In this document: in pieces, positions 8,398 to 18,100 of the stretch
Layout of the letters: each line of letters opens with the position of its first letter
Position numbering within the stretch: position 1 is the first letter of the stretch
Source of the DNA: Cedecea sp000277545
GTDB lineage: Bacteria > Pseudomonadota > Gammaproteobacteria > Enterobacterales > Enterobacteriaceae
Assembly (NCBI GenBank): GCA_050847315.1
Contig: CP193791.1
Length of the DNA: 64,000 nt
Reading direction: 5' to 3' (one strand)
Made by a program: the position numbers and the translations under genes
Notes under the pieces: generated by a model
The model's input: only the letters and a program-made list of their open reading frames with translations
Told to the model about the DNA's origin: nothing
The model's database searches: none

Positions 8398-9132
8398 TTA
8401 AACCATATACATTCCGCCGTTGACGTGCAGGGTCTCACCAGAGATGTACCCAGCTTCGTCAGAGGCTAAAAATGCTACTGCACTGGCGATTTCATTTGCG
8501 TCGCCTAAGCGACCCGCAGGAACCTGCGCCAGTATACCCGCACGCTGTTCATCAGAGAGCGCACGCGTCATGTCCGTTTCAATAAAGCCCGGAGCAACAA
8601 CGTTCACAGTAATACCGCGAGACGCGACTTCGCGCGCCAGCGATTTACTGAAGCCAATCAAACCAGCCTTCGCCGCAGCGTAGTTAGCCTGACCAGCATT
8701 TCCCATGGTACCAACCACAGAACCGATAGTGATAATACGCCCATGACGCTTTTTCATCATAGCTCGCATTACCGCTTTTGACAGACGGAAAACAGATGAC
8801 AGGTTAGTTTCGACAATGTCGTTCCACTCGTCTTCTTTCATGCGCATCAGCAGGTTATCGCGAGTGATACCGGCGTTGTTCACCAGAATGTCTACTTCAC
8901 CAAACTCTTTACGGATGCTGTCCAGCACGGCTTCAATGGAAGCCGGGTCGGTCACGTTCAGCATGAAGCCTTTGCCGTTTTCGCCCAGATAATCGCTGAT
9001 GGCCTGCGCGCCGCTTTCGCTGGTCGCAGTCCCGATAACTTTTGCCCCGCGAGCCACTAAGGTCTCTGCGATGGCGCGGCCGATACCGCGGCTAGCGCCG
9101 GTAACCAGCGCAATTTTTCCTTCAAAACTCAT
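8398..9132 (-). CDS. fabG: 3-oxoacyl-[ACP] reductase
   Basis: The 244-aa short-chain dehydrogenase reduces beta-ketoacyl-ACP with NADPH. Visible motifs are the cofactor loop TGASRGIGRA, NNAG, the catalytic serine (TIGSVVGTMG) and YxxxK in NYAAAKAGLIGF, plus the C-terminal GETLHVNGGMYMV. The start is the ATG at 9130-9132 (MSFEGKIALVTG), 13 bases after the fabD stop. Length equals E. coli. Confidence 0.98.
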   Translation of the reverse strand: MSFEGKIALVTGASRGIGRAIAETLVARGAKVIGTATSESGAQAISDYLGENGKGFMLNVTDPASIEAVLDSIRKEFGEVDILVNNAGITRDNLLMRMKEDEWNDIVETNLSSVFRLSKAVMRAMMKKRHGRIITIGSVVGTMGNAGQANYAAAKAGLIGFSKSLAREVASRGITVNVVAPGFIETDMTRALSDEQRAGILAQVPAGRLGDANEIASAVAFLASDEAGYISGETLHVNGGMYMV

Positions 9133-9145
9133 GGTTTTCCTCGTT

Positions 9146-10075
9146 TTATTGTTCAAGCGCCGCTGACAGCGTTGCAGGCTCATTAATGGCCGTTGCCGTC
9201 ATGGTGTCAACAATACGTTTGGTCAGCCCGGTCAATACTTTACCCGGACCCACTTCCAGCAGTTGGGAAACGCCCTGTGCCGCCATAAACTCTACGGATT
9301 TAGTCCACTGGACCGGGCTATAGAGCTGACGTACCAGCGCGCTACGGATAGCGTCTGCCGCGGTTTCACACTTCACGTCAACGTTGTTCACAACCGGAAT
9401 TACCGGTGCGTTAAAGGTGATATTTTCCAGCGCTACCGCCAGCTTATCCGCCGCAGGTTTCATTAGTGCGCAGTGGGACGGCACGCTAACCGGCAATGGC
9501 AGAGCACGTTTTGCGCCCGCGGCTTTACACGCAGCGCCTGCACGCTCAACGGCTTCTTTGTTACCCGCGATCACAACCTGGCCCGGAGAGTTAAAGTTCA
9601 CCGGAGAAACAACCTGCCCCTGCGCTGACTCTTCACAGGCTTTGGCAATAGAAGCATCGTCCAGACCGATAATGGCAGACATCGCGCCAGTCCCTTCCGG
9701 AACGGCGTCCTGCATCAGCTTGCCGCGCAGCTCAACCAGGCGAACAGCATCGGCGAAATCAATTACGCCAGCACACACCAGCGCGGAATACTCGCCCAGG
9801 CTGTGGCCTGCTAACAGCGCAGGTGCTTTACCGCCCTGCTGCTGCCAAACGCGCCACAAAGCGACAGAAGCCGTCAACAGGGCCGGCTGAGTCTGCCAGG
9901 TTTTGTTCAGCTCTTCCGCTGGCCCTTGCTGCGTCAGCGTCCACAGGTCATAGCCCAGCGCGTCAGAGGCTTCGCGGAACGTGGCTTCAATCACCGGATA
10001 GCTTGCCGCGAGATCGGCCAGCATGCCAACGGACTGGGAACCCTGTCCCGGAAACACCATAGCAAATTGCGTCAT
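9146..10075 (-). CDS. fabD: Malonyl-CoA-ACP transacylase
   Basis: The 309-aa enzyme moves malonyl groups from CoA to AcpP. The nucleophilic serine is in GHSLGEYSALVC, the N-terminal loop is FPGQGSQSVGML, and the catalytic His is in VSVPSHCALM. The start is the ATG at 10073-10075, giving exactly the E. coli length; the in-frame ATG upstream at 10094-10096 sits in fabH and is not favoured. Confidence 0.98.
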   Translation of the reverse strand: MTQFAMVFPGQGSQSVGMLADLAASYPVIEATFREASDALGYDLWTLTQQGPAEELNKTWQTQPALLTASVALWRVWQQQGGKAPALLAGHSLGEYSALVCAGVIDFADAVRLVELRGKLMQDAVPEGTGAMSAIIGLDDASIAKACEESAQGQVVSPVNFNSPGQVVIAGNKEAVERAGAACKAAGAKRALPLPVSVPSHCALMKPAADKLAVALENITFNAPVIPVVNNVDVKCETAADAIRSALVRQLYSPVQWTKSVEFMAAQGVSQLLEVGPGKVLTGLTKRIVDTMTATAINEPATLSAALEQ

Positions 10076-10092
10076 GTCGAAAATTCCTTTAA

Positions 10093-11046
10093 TCAAAAAC
10101 GAACCAGTGCAGAGCCCCAGGTGAAACCGCCCCCGAACGCTTCCAGCAGCACCAGCTGACCGCGTTTAATACGGCCATCGCGTACCGCTTCATCCAGCGC
10201 AGCCGGGACGGATGCAGCAGAGGTATTGCCATGGCGATCCAGGGTCACGACGACATTATCCATCGGCATACCGAGCTTCTTCGCGGTCGCGCTGATGATG
10301 CGCAGGTTAGCCTGATGCGGTACCAGCCAGTCGAGCGCGGTGCGATCAAGGTTATTCGCAGCCAGGGTTTCGTCGACGATATGAGCCAGTTCGGTCACCG
10401 CGACTTTAAACACTTCGTTCCCGGCCATCGTCAGGTGAACTGAATTCTCAGGATTCACGCGATCGACGTTCGGCAGCGTCAGCAGATCGCCATAGCTACC
10501 GTCTGCGTGCAGATGGGTAGAAATGATACCAGGCTCTTCAGACGCCCCTAGCACAACGGCGCCCGCGCCGTCGCCAAAAATAATAATGGTACTGCGATCT
10601 TCAGGATCGCAGGTACGTGCCAGAACATCGGCCCCGATAACCAGCGCATTCTTCACTGCGCCAGATTTCACGTACTGATCGGCAATGCTTAACGCGTAGG
10701 TAAAGCCTGCGCATGCCGCCGCCACATCAAACGCCGGACAGCCTTTAATTCCCAGCATCGCCTGAATCTGACAGGCGGCGCTTGGGAAAGCGTGCGTGGA
10801 AGAGGTTGTTGCTACAACAATCAGGCCGATGTCATTTTTATCAATGCCGGCCATGTCCAGTGCATGAAGCGCGGCTTCATAACCCATGGTCGAAACGGTT
10901 TCATTCGGGCCCGCAATACGACGCTCGCGAATACCAGTCCGGGTGACAATCCACTCGTCGGTCGTATCAACCATTTTTTCCAGGTCAGCGTTAGTACGCA
11001 CTTGTTCAGGCAGGAAGCTGCCGGTACCAATAATCTTCGTATGCAT
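10093..11046 (-). CDS. fabH: 3-oxoacyl-[ACP] synthase III (KAS III)
   Basis: The 317-aa enzyme starts fatty acid synthesis by condensing acetyl-CoA with malonyl-ACP. The Cys-His-Asn triad is visible in AAACAGFTYALS, LVPHQANLRI and RHGNTSAASVP. The start is the ATG at 11044-11046, six bases after the plsX stop. Length equals E. coli FabH. Confidence 0.98.
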   Translation of the reverse strand: MHTKIIGTGSFLPEQVRTNADLEKMVDTTDEWIVTRTGIRERRIAGPNETVSTMGYEAALHALDMAGIDKNDIGLIVVATTSSTHAFPSAACQIQAMLGIKGCPAFDVAAACAGFTYALSIADQYVKSGAVKNALVIGADVLARTCDPEDRSTIIIFGDGAGAVVLGASEEPGIISTHLHADGSYGDLLTLPNVDRVNPENSVHLTMAGNEVFKVAVTELAHIVDETLAANNLDRTALDWLVPHQANLRIISATAKKLGMPMDNVVVTLDRHGNTSAASVPAALDEAVRDGRIKRGQLVLLEAFGGGFTWGSALVRF

Positions 11047-11052
11047 TTACGC

Positions 11053-12087
11053 TCAGTCACTCTTGGGTAATACAGATTCCAGGCGGGCAGCAATTCTGGT
11101 GGGAACTTGCCGCCGCACCGCCTGCACTGCCTGTTCAATCGCGACAGCAAACGCTCGCTGATTGGCCGCACCGTGGCTCTTAATCACCGTGCCGCGCAAT
11201 CCTAACAGACAGGCGCCATTATACTGGTCGGGGTTGAGGTGACCGAATCGCCTTATCAGACGATTTTGTAGCCACTTCTTCAATATTATCAGCCACCACG
11301 ACCTTTTTTTTCCTTCCCCCTGCGATTTGAGCAGTGAAAGGAACATCCTGACAACACCTTCCATCGTCTTGAGTGTGACGTTGCCGACAAAACCGTCACA
11401 GACCAGAACGTCCGTCTTGCCGGTGAGCAATTCGTTGGCCTCAAGGTATCCAATATAGTGCAATGAAGGCATTGTTTTTAATAATGCAGAGGCGTCGCGG
11501 ATACTGTCCAGCCCCTTCGTCTCTTCTTCGCCGATATTCAGCAGCGCAACGCGCGGGCGAGAAATACCCAATACTTCTTCGGCCATCACGGAACCCATAA
11601 TGGCAAACTGCACCAGCATCGTGCTGTCGCAGTCAACATTGGCGCCGAGATCAAGCACCACCGTTTTACCTTTTTGCTGATGAGGTAATACCGTCATCAG
11701 CGCAGGGCGCTCTATTCCGTCTATCGGCTTGAGCAGTAGCTTCGCAAGCCCCATCAGCGCACCGGTATTCCCGGCACTGACGCAAGCCTCTGCCCGCCCT
11801 TCTTTAACCAACTCCAGCGCAACGCGCATTGACGATCCCCGGCTGGCACGGATCGCCTGAGAAGGTCTGGCATCACTGGCAATAACCGACTCCGCAGGAA
11901 TAATCTGCAGACGTGAGCGTTGCTCGAAATCAGCTTTGGCAAGTAATGGCGTGATTGCGTCGGGATTGCCGACTAAAAGAAGATTAAGCGAAGAGTTAGA
12001 GTCCAGTGCCTGCAAAGCTGCAGGCACTGTCACGGAAGGACCGAAGTCCCCACCCATGGCATCTAACGCTAGGGTTAGACGTCTCAA
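11053..12087 (-). CDS. plsX: Phosphate acyltransferase PlsX
   Basis: The 344-aa protein makes acyl-phosphate from acyl-ACP for phosphatidic acid synthesis. Conserved segments are LALDAMGGDFGP, SAGNTGALMG, VLDLGANVD, VALLNIGEEE and LGLRGTVIKSHG. The start codon is TTG (12085-12087), which places MRRLTLALDAMGG in register with E. coli MTRLTLALDVMGG. The C-terminus stops at RLESVLPKSD, about 12 residues shorter than the 356-aa E. coli protein. It lies 12 bases after rpmF. Confidence 0.96.
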   Translation of the reverse strand: MRRLTLALDAMGGDFGPSVTVPAALQALDSNSSLNLLLVGNPDAITPLLAKADFEQRSRLQIIPAESVIASDARPSQAIRASRGSSMRVALELVKEGRAEACVSAGNTGALMGLAKLLLKPIDGIERPALMTVLPHQQKGKTVVLDLGANVDCDSTMLVQFAIMGSVMAEEVLGISRPRVALLNIGEEETKGLDSIRDASALLKTMPSLHYIGYLEANELLTGKTDVLVCDGFVGNVTLKTMEGVVRMFLSLLKSQGEGKKRSWWLIILKKWLQNRLIRRFGHLNPDQYNGACLLGLRGTVIKSHGAANQRAFAVAIEQAVQAVRRQVPTRIAARLESVLPKSD

Positions 12088-12099
12088 GGTTGCGCCAGA

Positions 12100-12270
12100 T
12101 TACTTAGCGATAACCTTGCGGCCGCGGTAGAAACCGTCGGCAGTGATGTGGTGACGCAGATGAGTTTCGCCAGAAACTTTGTCCACGGACAGGGTGGCGG
12201 TGGTCAGCGCGTCATGGGAACGACGCATGCCACGTTTGGAACGGGTTGGTTTATTCTGTTGTACGGCCAT
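12100..12270 (-). CDS. rpmF: Ribosomal protein bL32
   Basis: A 56-aa basic protein is encoded from the ATG at 12268-12270 to the TAA at 12100-12102. It begins MAVQQNKPTRSKRGMRRSHD and ends FYRGRKVIAK, the bL32 sequence of enterobacteria. It belongs to the 50S subunit. It is too short for usual ORF length cutoffs. It lies 16 bases after yceD, as in the E. coli yceD-rpmF-plsX-fab cluster. Confidence 0.98.
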   Translation of the reverse strand: MAVQQNKPTRSKRGMRRSHDALTTATLSVDKVSGETHLRHHITADGFYRGRKVIAK

Positions 12271-12286
12271 GGACCTTACTCCTCAA

Positions 12287-12808
12287 TTACTTACGCTTTA
12301 AACTGGCTAATACGGCAAATGGGTTTGGTTTTTCCGCCTCTGGAGGCAGTTCGCCAAAGACCATGTCCGCCTCGGACACTTCACAGTGTTCAGAATCATG
12401 CACCGGAACTACAGGCAGGGAGAGGATAACTTCATCTTCCACCAGCGCCCGCAGATCGATTTCACCGAATTCGTTAACCTCAATCGGCTCATACGCTTCC
12501 GGGAGTGCTTCAGCCTGTTCGTCAGAGCGGACCGGACTGAAACAATACGTTGTGTGAACATGATGCACAAACGGTTTCCCGCAACGCTGGCATTCGAGCG
12601 TTACCGTCACCTTTGCATCGCCGGTCAAGACCGCAAGGCGCTGGTTATCGATAGCGAATCTCATGGAGCATTCTACATCAGTATCCACACTGACTACAGA
12701 CTCGGCGATACGCTCAACCTGATCGGAAGCATACACTCCTTCGTAATCAAGGCGTTTTTGAGCCGTACGAACCGGATCAAGAGTCAGGGGTAATTTTACC
12801 TTTTGCAT
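12287..12808 (-). CDS. yceD: DUF177 protein YceD (23S rRNA accumulation protein)
   Basis: The 173-aa protein matches YceD. The family signature is CQRCGKPFVHHV, with further Cys at CSMRF, and an acidic segment (EVNEFGEIDLRALVEDEVILSLP) common to DUF177. Relatives in bacteria and plants are needed for normal 23S rRNA accumulation; the mechanism is not known to me. It is the first gene of the minus-strand block and is cotranscribed with rpmF. Confidence 0.93.
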   Translation of the reverse strand: MQKVKLPLTLDPVRTAQKRLDYEGVYASDQVERIAESVVSVDTDVECSMRFAIDNQRLAVLTGDAKVTVTLECQRCGKPFVHHVHTTYCFSPVRSDEQAEALPEAYEPIEVNEFGEIDLRALVEDEVILSLPVVPVHDSEHCEVSEADMVFGELPPEAEKPNPFAVLASLKRK

Positions 12809-13040
12809 AGGGCGCGCATATTAACTTTGTAACGTCATAGAGTCAAAGAAAAAGGCCTGGAAACAGCGCCTTTTGCCATTTCTACCCTAAATAGTTTAAG
12901 TTGCAGGCAGACGCCCAGCTCAGCTAAGTGAGTACAGGTAACGCCCGTGCGGCTTAAAATATGACGGGTATATTCGCACACATTGCGGTGGCACAGTTTA
13001 AAATGCCTTCATCCAATTCGCTATCTTTAATGAAAAAAAT

Positions 13041-13625
13041 ATGAAACCGATTGTTCTGGCTTCCACCTCCCCGTTTCGCCGCAGCCTGCTTGAAAAGCTC
13101 GGCATGTCTTTCATCACTGCGTCACCAGAGGTCGATGAGACGCCATACCCGGGAGAAGATGCACGCCATTTAGTGACCCGTCTCGCCCAGGCCAAAGCGC
13201 AGGCATTAAAAGAACGCTTCCCGCACCACCTTATTATCGGTTCCGATCAGGTTTGTGTTCTGAATAACCACATCACGGGAAAACCACACACGGTAGAGAA
13301 TGCCGTACAGCAGCTGATGCTGGCCCGGGGCACTATCGTGACCTTTTATACCGGGCTGGCTCTGTATAATTCTGCCAACGGGCAGCTACAAACGCTGTGC
13401 GAGCCTTTTGATGTTCATTTTCGTCATTTGACGGAGGATGAAATTCGCCGCTACGTGCAAAAAGAGCAGCCACTCAACTGTGCCGGGAGTTTTAAAAGCG
13501 AAGGATTGGGCATCACGCTGTTTGAAAGGCTTGAGGGGAAAGATCCCAATACGTTAATCGGGCTGCCGCTCATCAGCCTGTGCGAAATGCTGCGCAACGA
13601 AGAGTGTAACCCGCTGCTGGCGTAA
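13041..13625 (+). CDS. yceF: Maf-family nucleotide pyrophosphatase YceF
   Basis: The 194-aa protein is the YceF-type Maf pyrophosphatase, which hydrolyses 7-methyl-GTP in E. coli and is thought to clean modified nucleotides. Maf signatures are the N-terminal LASTSPFRRSLLEKLG, the SDQVCVLNN acidic motif and CAGSFKSEGLG. It is divergent from yceD and convergent with rluC. Confidence 0.95.
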   Translation: MKPIVLASTSPFRRSLLEKLGMSFITASPEVDETPYPGEDARHLVTRLAQAKAQALKERFPHHLIIGSDQVCVLNNHITGKPHTVENAVQQLMLARGTIVTFYTGLALYNSANGQLQTLCEPFDVHFRHLTEDEIRRYVQKEQPLNCAGSFKSEGLGITLFERLEGKDPNTLIGLPLISLCEMLRNEECNPLLA

Positions 13626-13626
13626 T

Positions 13627-13657
13627 AAAAAATGCTCCGTCAAAGCGGAGCATTTTT
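13627..13657. terminator. Bidirectional terminator between yceF and rluC
   Basis: ATGCTCCG and CGGAGCAT arms with a 6-base loop are flanked by an A run on the left and a T run on the right. It can therefore end transcripts from both sides. Confidence 0.9.
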
Positions 13658-13659
13658 CT

Positions 13660-14613
13660 TTATTTAGCGTTGCGTAAAACCTGCAGGCAGCGCTTTAACT
13701 GATTGTCCAGCGGCGCTTCAATGCGAATCACCTCCCCGGTATTCGGGTGGGTAAACTTGAGCGCGGCAGCGTGGAGGAACAGACGGTTGAGCCCGGTGCC
13801 CGCAAGCTGCTTATCAAACTCGCGGTCACCGTAACGATCGTCAAAGGCGATCGGATGGCCCGCGTGGAGAGTATGCACACGAATTTGGTGCGTGCGCCCG
13901 GTAACCGGACTGCAGCGAACCAGCGTCGCAAATTCGTAGCGCTCTTCCACCTTGAAGCGAGTCTCAGAAGGCTTGCCTTCACTATTCACTCTCACGATGC
14001 GCTCCCCGCTTTGCAGGATATTTTTCAACAGCGGCGCCTGTACGACTTTTACGTGCGACTGCCATTGCCCGCGCACCAGCGCAAGGTAATCCTTCTGCAT
14101 GCCTTTATCGCGCAGTTGTTCATGAAGCGAGCGCAGCGCAGAGCGTTTTTTAGCGACCAGCAGAACGCCGGACGTATCGCGGTCAAGGCGATGCACAAGC
14201 TCAAGGAAGCGCGCTTCCGGGCGCAGGGCGCGCAGCCCTTCAATCACCCCGAAGCTCAGGCCGCTACCGCCATGTACCGCAGTACCGGAAGGCTTGTTTA
14301 GCACCAGAATGTGGTCGTCTTCATAAAGAATGACATCGGTCAGCGCAGCGACTTTTTGCAAATGCGGAGAAACGGCTTCTTCCTCACGCTCGGCAACGCG
14401 CACCGGCGGAATGCGCACTTCATCACCTGCTTCAAGTTTGTACTCTGGCTTAATGCGTTTTTTATTCACCCGCACTTCACCTTTGCGCACGATGCGATAA
14501 ATCATGCTTTTTGGCACGCCTTTCAGGCGGGCGAGCAAAAAGTTGTCGATACGCTGCCCGGCCTCATCGGCGGAAATTGCAACGATTTTTACTGATGGAG
14601 TCTCTGTTTTCAT
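13660..14613 (-). CDS. rluC: 23S rRNA pseudouridine(955/2504/2580) synthase
   Basis: The 317-aa protein matches RluC (319 in E. coli). An S4-like RNA-binding domain (about residues 20-80, RIDNFLLARLKGVPKSMIYR) precedes the RluA-type catalytic domain with HRLDRDTSGVLLVAKK, whose Asp is catalytic. The start is the ATG at 14611-14613, beginning MKTETPSVKIVAISADEAGQ. The frame stays open 55 codons further upstream to 14778, but that stretch has no family similarity and lies in the rluC-rne spacer. Confidence 0.97.
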   Translation of the reverse strand: MKTETPSVKIVAISADEAGQRIDNFLLARLKGVPKSMIYRIVRKGEVRVNKKRIKPEYKLEAGDEVRIPPVRVAEREEEAVSPHLQKVAALTDVILYEDDHILVLNKPSGTAVHGGSGLSFGVIEGLRALRPEARFLELVHRLDRDTSGVLLVAKKRSALRSLHEQLRDKGMQKDYLALVRGQWQSHVKVVQAPLLKNILQSGERIVRVNSEGKPSETRFKVEERYEFATLVRCSPVTGRTHQIRVHTLHAGHPIAFDDRYGDREFDKQLAGTGLNRLFLHAAALKFTHPNTGEVIRIEAPLDNQLKRCLQVLRNAK

Positions 14614-15182
14614 GGTCGGCGATTCTAAATAGCCCTGGCGCATAGCGCCACTCATTTTTATGTGCTTAACTGACAATCTGTTCTGTTTTAAACCGTCCAG
14701 ACCGCCTTTTTTCATCCCCTTTGTGGCGAGGTTAAAATAGCGGTTAAAAAACTGTAAGAAACAGGACGCTAATAGCAAAAGTCATCTTGCTATAACAAGG
14801 TTAGCAGTGGAATAATGTTGCGGTTTTCCGTGTTGAATCTTGTTAGAACAAGAAAGTTTGCGGAATACCCATTTTGCCTGAACGTCCATCCACGCAGCAA
14901 TGGCGTAAGACGTATTGTACTTTCAGGCAGTTAGCGGGCTGCGGGTTGCAGCCTGACCGGTAATATGGAATCAACTCTTAAGAAATATTCTAAGGTTATT
15001 CCCACGATAATTGCGCTGTATTTCCGTATGAAATACAGGCAACCGACACTTTGCGCCTCTCAGCAAACGACAACCGTGAGGTTGGCGACACGCGTTTAGT
15101 CACGAGGCCATCGGTTCACTCCCGGTTAGCGTCACCATGCCCGCAGCTCTGTCGCCAATGTAAGAATAATGAGTAAGTTACG
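14614..15182. promoter_or_regulatory. rluC-rne intergenic region with the rne leader
   Basis: This 569-base spacer holds divergent promoters for rluC and rne. The rne leader is expected to be long and structured, as in E. coli (361 nt), where hairpins bind RNase E for autoregulation. GC-rich complementary segments can be seen around 15060-15160. I cannot fold it here. No coding frame in it looks real. Confidence 0.6.
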
Positions 15183-18100
15183 ATGAAAAGAATGTTAATT
15201 AACGCAACTCAGCAAGAAGAGTTGCGTGTCGCCCTTGTAGATGGGCAACGTCTGTACGATCTGGATATTGAAAGCCCAGGGCACGAACAGAAAAAAGCAA
15301 ACATCTATAAAGGCAAAATCACCCGTATTGAACCAAGTCTGGAAGCGGCGTTTGTTGATTATGGCGCAGAAAGACACGGTTTCCTCCCTCTGAAAGAGAT
15401 CGCTCGCGAATACTTCCCTTCGAACTACGCTTCCCACGGTCGCCCAAACATTAAAGATGTTCTGCGCGAAGGCCAGGAAGTGATCGTCCAGATTGATAAA
15501 GAAGAACGCGGTAACAAAGGCGCAGCCTTAACCACCTTTATCAGCCTTGCAGGCAGCTATCTGGTTCTGATGCCAAACAACCCTCGCGCCGGCGGCATTT
15601 CTCGTCGTATCGAAGGTGATGACCGTACCGAATTAAAAGAAGCGCTTTCTTCCCTTGAACTGCCGGACGGTATGGGTCTTATCGTACGTACCGCGGGTGT
15701 GGGCAAATCTGCAGAAGCGCTGCAGTGGGATCTGAGCTTCCGCCTGAAGCACTGGGAAGCCATTCAGAAAGCCGCTGAAAACCGCCCTGCTCCTTTCCTG
15801 ATTCACCAGGAGAGCAACGTTATTGTTCGCGCCTTCCGCGACTACCTGCGCCAGGACATCGGCGAAATCCTGATAGACAACCCGAAAGTGCTTGAGCTGG
15901 CTCGCCAGCACATCGCTGCTCTGGGTCGCCCGGATTTTAGCAGCAAAATTAAGCTCTACACCGGTGAAATTCCGCTGTTCAGCCACTACCAGATTGAGTC
16001 GCAGATTGAGTCCGCCTTCCAGCGCGAAGTCCGTCTGCCGTCCGGCGGCTCTATCGTTATTGATACTACCGAGGCCTTGACCGCCATCGACATCAACTCC
16101 GCGCGTGCAACCCGCGGCGGCGATATCGAAGAAACCGCTTTCAACACTAACCTTGAAGCGGCCGATGAAATTGCCCGTCAGCTGCGCCTGCGTGATCTCG
16201 GCGGCCTGATCGTTATCGACTTCATCGACATGACGCCGGTTCGCCACCAGCGCGCGGTTGAAAACCGCCTGCGTGAAGCCGTGCGTCAAGACAGAGCCCG
16301 CATCCAGATCAGCCATATCTCACGCTTCGGCCTGCTGGAAATGTCGCGTCAGCGTCTGAGCCCTTCTCTTGGCGAGTCCAGCCACCACGTCTGCCCTCGC
16401 TGTAGCGGTACCGGCACCATTCGCGATAACGAATCCCTGTCGCTCTCCATTCTGCGTCTGATTGAAGAAGAAGCGCTGAAGGAGAACACCAAAGAAGTTC
16501 ACGCCATTGTTCCTGTGCCAATCGCCTCTTACCTGCTGAACGAAAAACGTGATGCAGTAAGCGCCATTGAGAAACGCCAGGGCGGCGTGCGCGCGATTAT
16601 CGTGCCAAACGATCAGATGGAAACCCCGCACTACTCCGTACTCCGCGTGCGTAAAGGCGAAGAAACCCAGACGCTGAGCTACATGCTGCCTAAGCTGCAT
16701 GAAGAAGAGATGGCGGTGCCGTCTGACGAAGAGTACACCGAGCGTAAGCGCCCTGAGCAGCCTGCACTGGCCACCTTTGTCATGCCAGAAGTGCCACCTG
16801 CGCCACAGGAAACCACGGCGGAGAAACCTGCTGTTGTCGCCGCGAAACCAGCCGCTCAGCCAAAAGCTGATGCCGCTGCACAGCCGGGCCTGGTTAGCCG
16901 CTTCTTCTCTGCACTGAAAAAACTCTTCGCCGGCGACACCTCTGCCGCTGAAGTGAAAGAAGTGAAGGAAGAGAAAGCGACCGACGCTGAAAATCCGCGT
17001 CAGGATCGTCGTAACAATAACCGCCGTCAGAACAACCGCCGCGATCGTGGCGATCGCAATGACCGTGGGGACCGTAACAACCGCGATCGCGACAACCGTG
17101 ATAATCGCAACAACCGCGATGACCGCAACAATGAAGCCCGTGAAGCTCGCGAACCGCGTGAAGGTCGTGACGACAATCGTCGCAACCGTCGTAACGGTCA
17201 ACAGCAAAATGCGGAAGTTCGTGAATCACGCCAGAACGTTGTTGCTGCCGTTGACGATGCTGAAAAACAGCAGAAGTCCCGTGACGAGCAACAGCCACGT
17301 CGCGAGCGTAACCGCCGTCGCTCTGATGAAAAACGTCAGGCACAGCAGGAAGTCAAAGCACTGCAGCAGGACAATGTTGTCGAGCAGGATGCCGAGCAGG
17401 AAGAACGCACTCAGGTTATGCAGCGCCGTAAACCGCGCCAGCTGAGCCAGAAAGTTCGCTTTGAATCTGCCGATGCTCCTGCAGTAGAAGAAACTCAGGT
17501 TGTGCAGGCCAGCACCGAGCAGGCACCGATTGCACTGCCTGCGGTTGTAGAAGCGCCGGTAAATGCAGAACAGCAGGATGAAAACGGTGAAAACCGCGAT
17601 TCTGCCGGTATGCCGCGTCGTTCACGTCGCTCTCCTCGTCACCTGCGTGTCAGCGGCCAGCGCCGTCGTCGCTATCGTGATGAGCGTTACCCGGCGGTAT
17701 CCCCGATGCCACTGGCAGCAGCATGCGCCTCTCCAGAGCTGGCATCCGGGAAAGTGTTCATCACCTACCCTGTTGCCCGTCCACACGATCAGCTTGCTCA
17801 GGAAGAGGCGTTCCAGGCTCACGAAGACGTTCAGCACGTCAACGTCGCTGAGGCTGCAGCAGTAGAAGCCCCTGTTGAAGACGGCCAGGTCATCGAGCCG
17901 GTGAAAGCGGTGGAAACCGTTATTGAACCTGCCCTGGTGGAAACAGCTCATCCAGAAGTGATTGAAGCACCGGTGGCTGAACAGTCGGAGCCGGTTGCCG
18001 AAGTGGATGAAGCGCCTGTCGCAGAGATCGTGGCACAGGTTTCGCCTGCAGAGGAAGAAACTGCTCAGGCGATCGCAGAAGTCAGCGAACCAGCGCCGGT

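Noticed and set aside
14614..14778. N-terminal extension of RluC by 55 codons
   Set aside because: Family members start at the ATG at 14613, and the extension has no similarity and overlaps the expected promoter area.
16320..17207. 295-codon minus-strand frame opposite the rne C-terminal half
   Set aside because: It mirrors the low-complexity Arg/Asn/Asp codons of RNase E (Val/Thr/Ile runs) and is a by-product of that bias, as is the 271-codon frame at 17622-18437.
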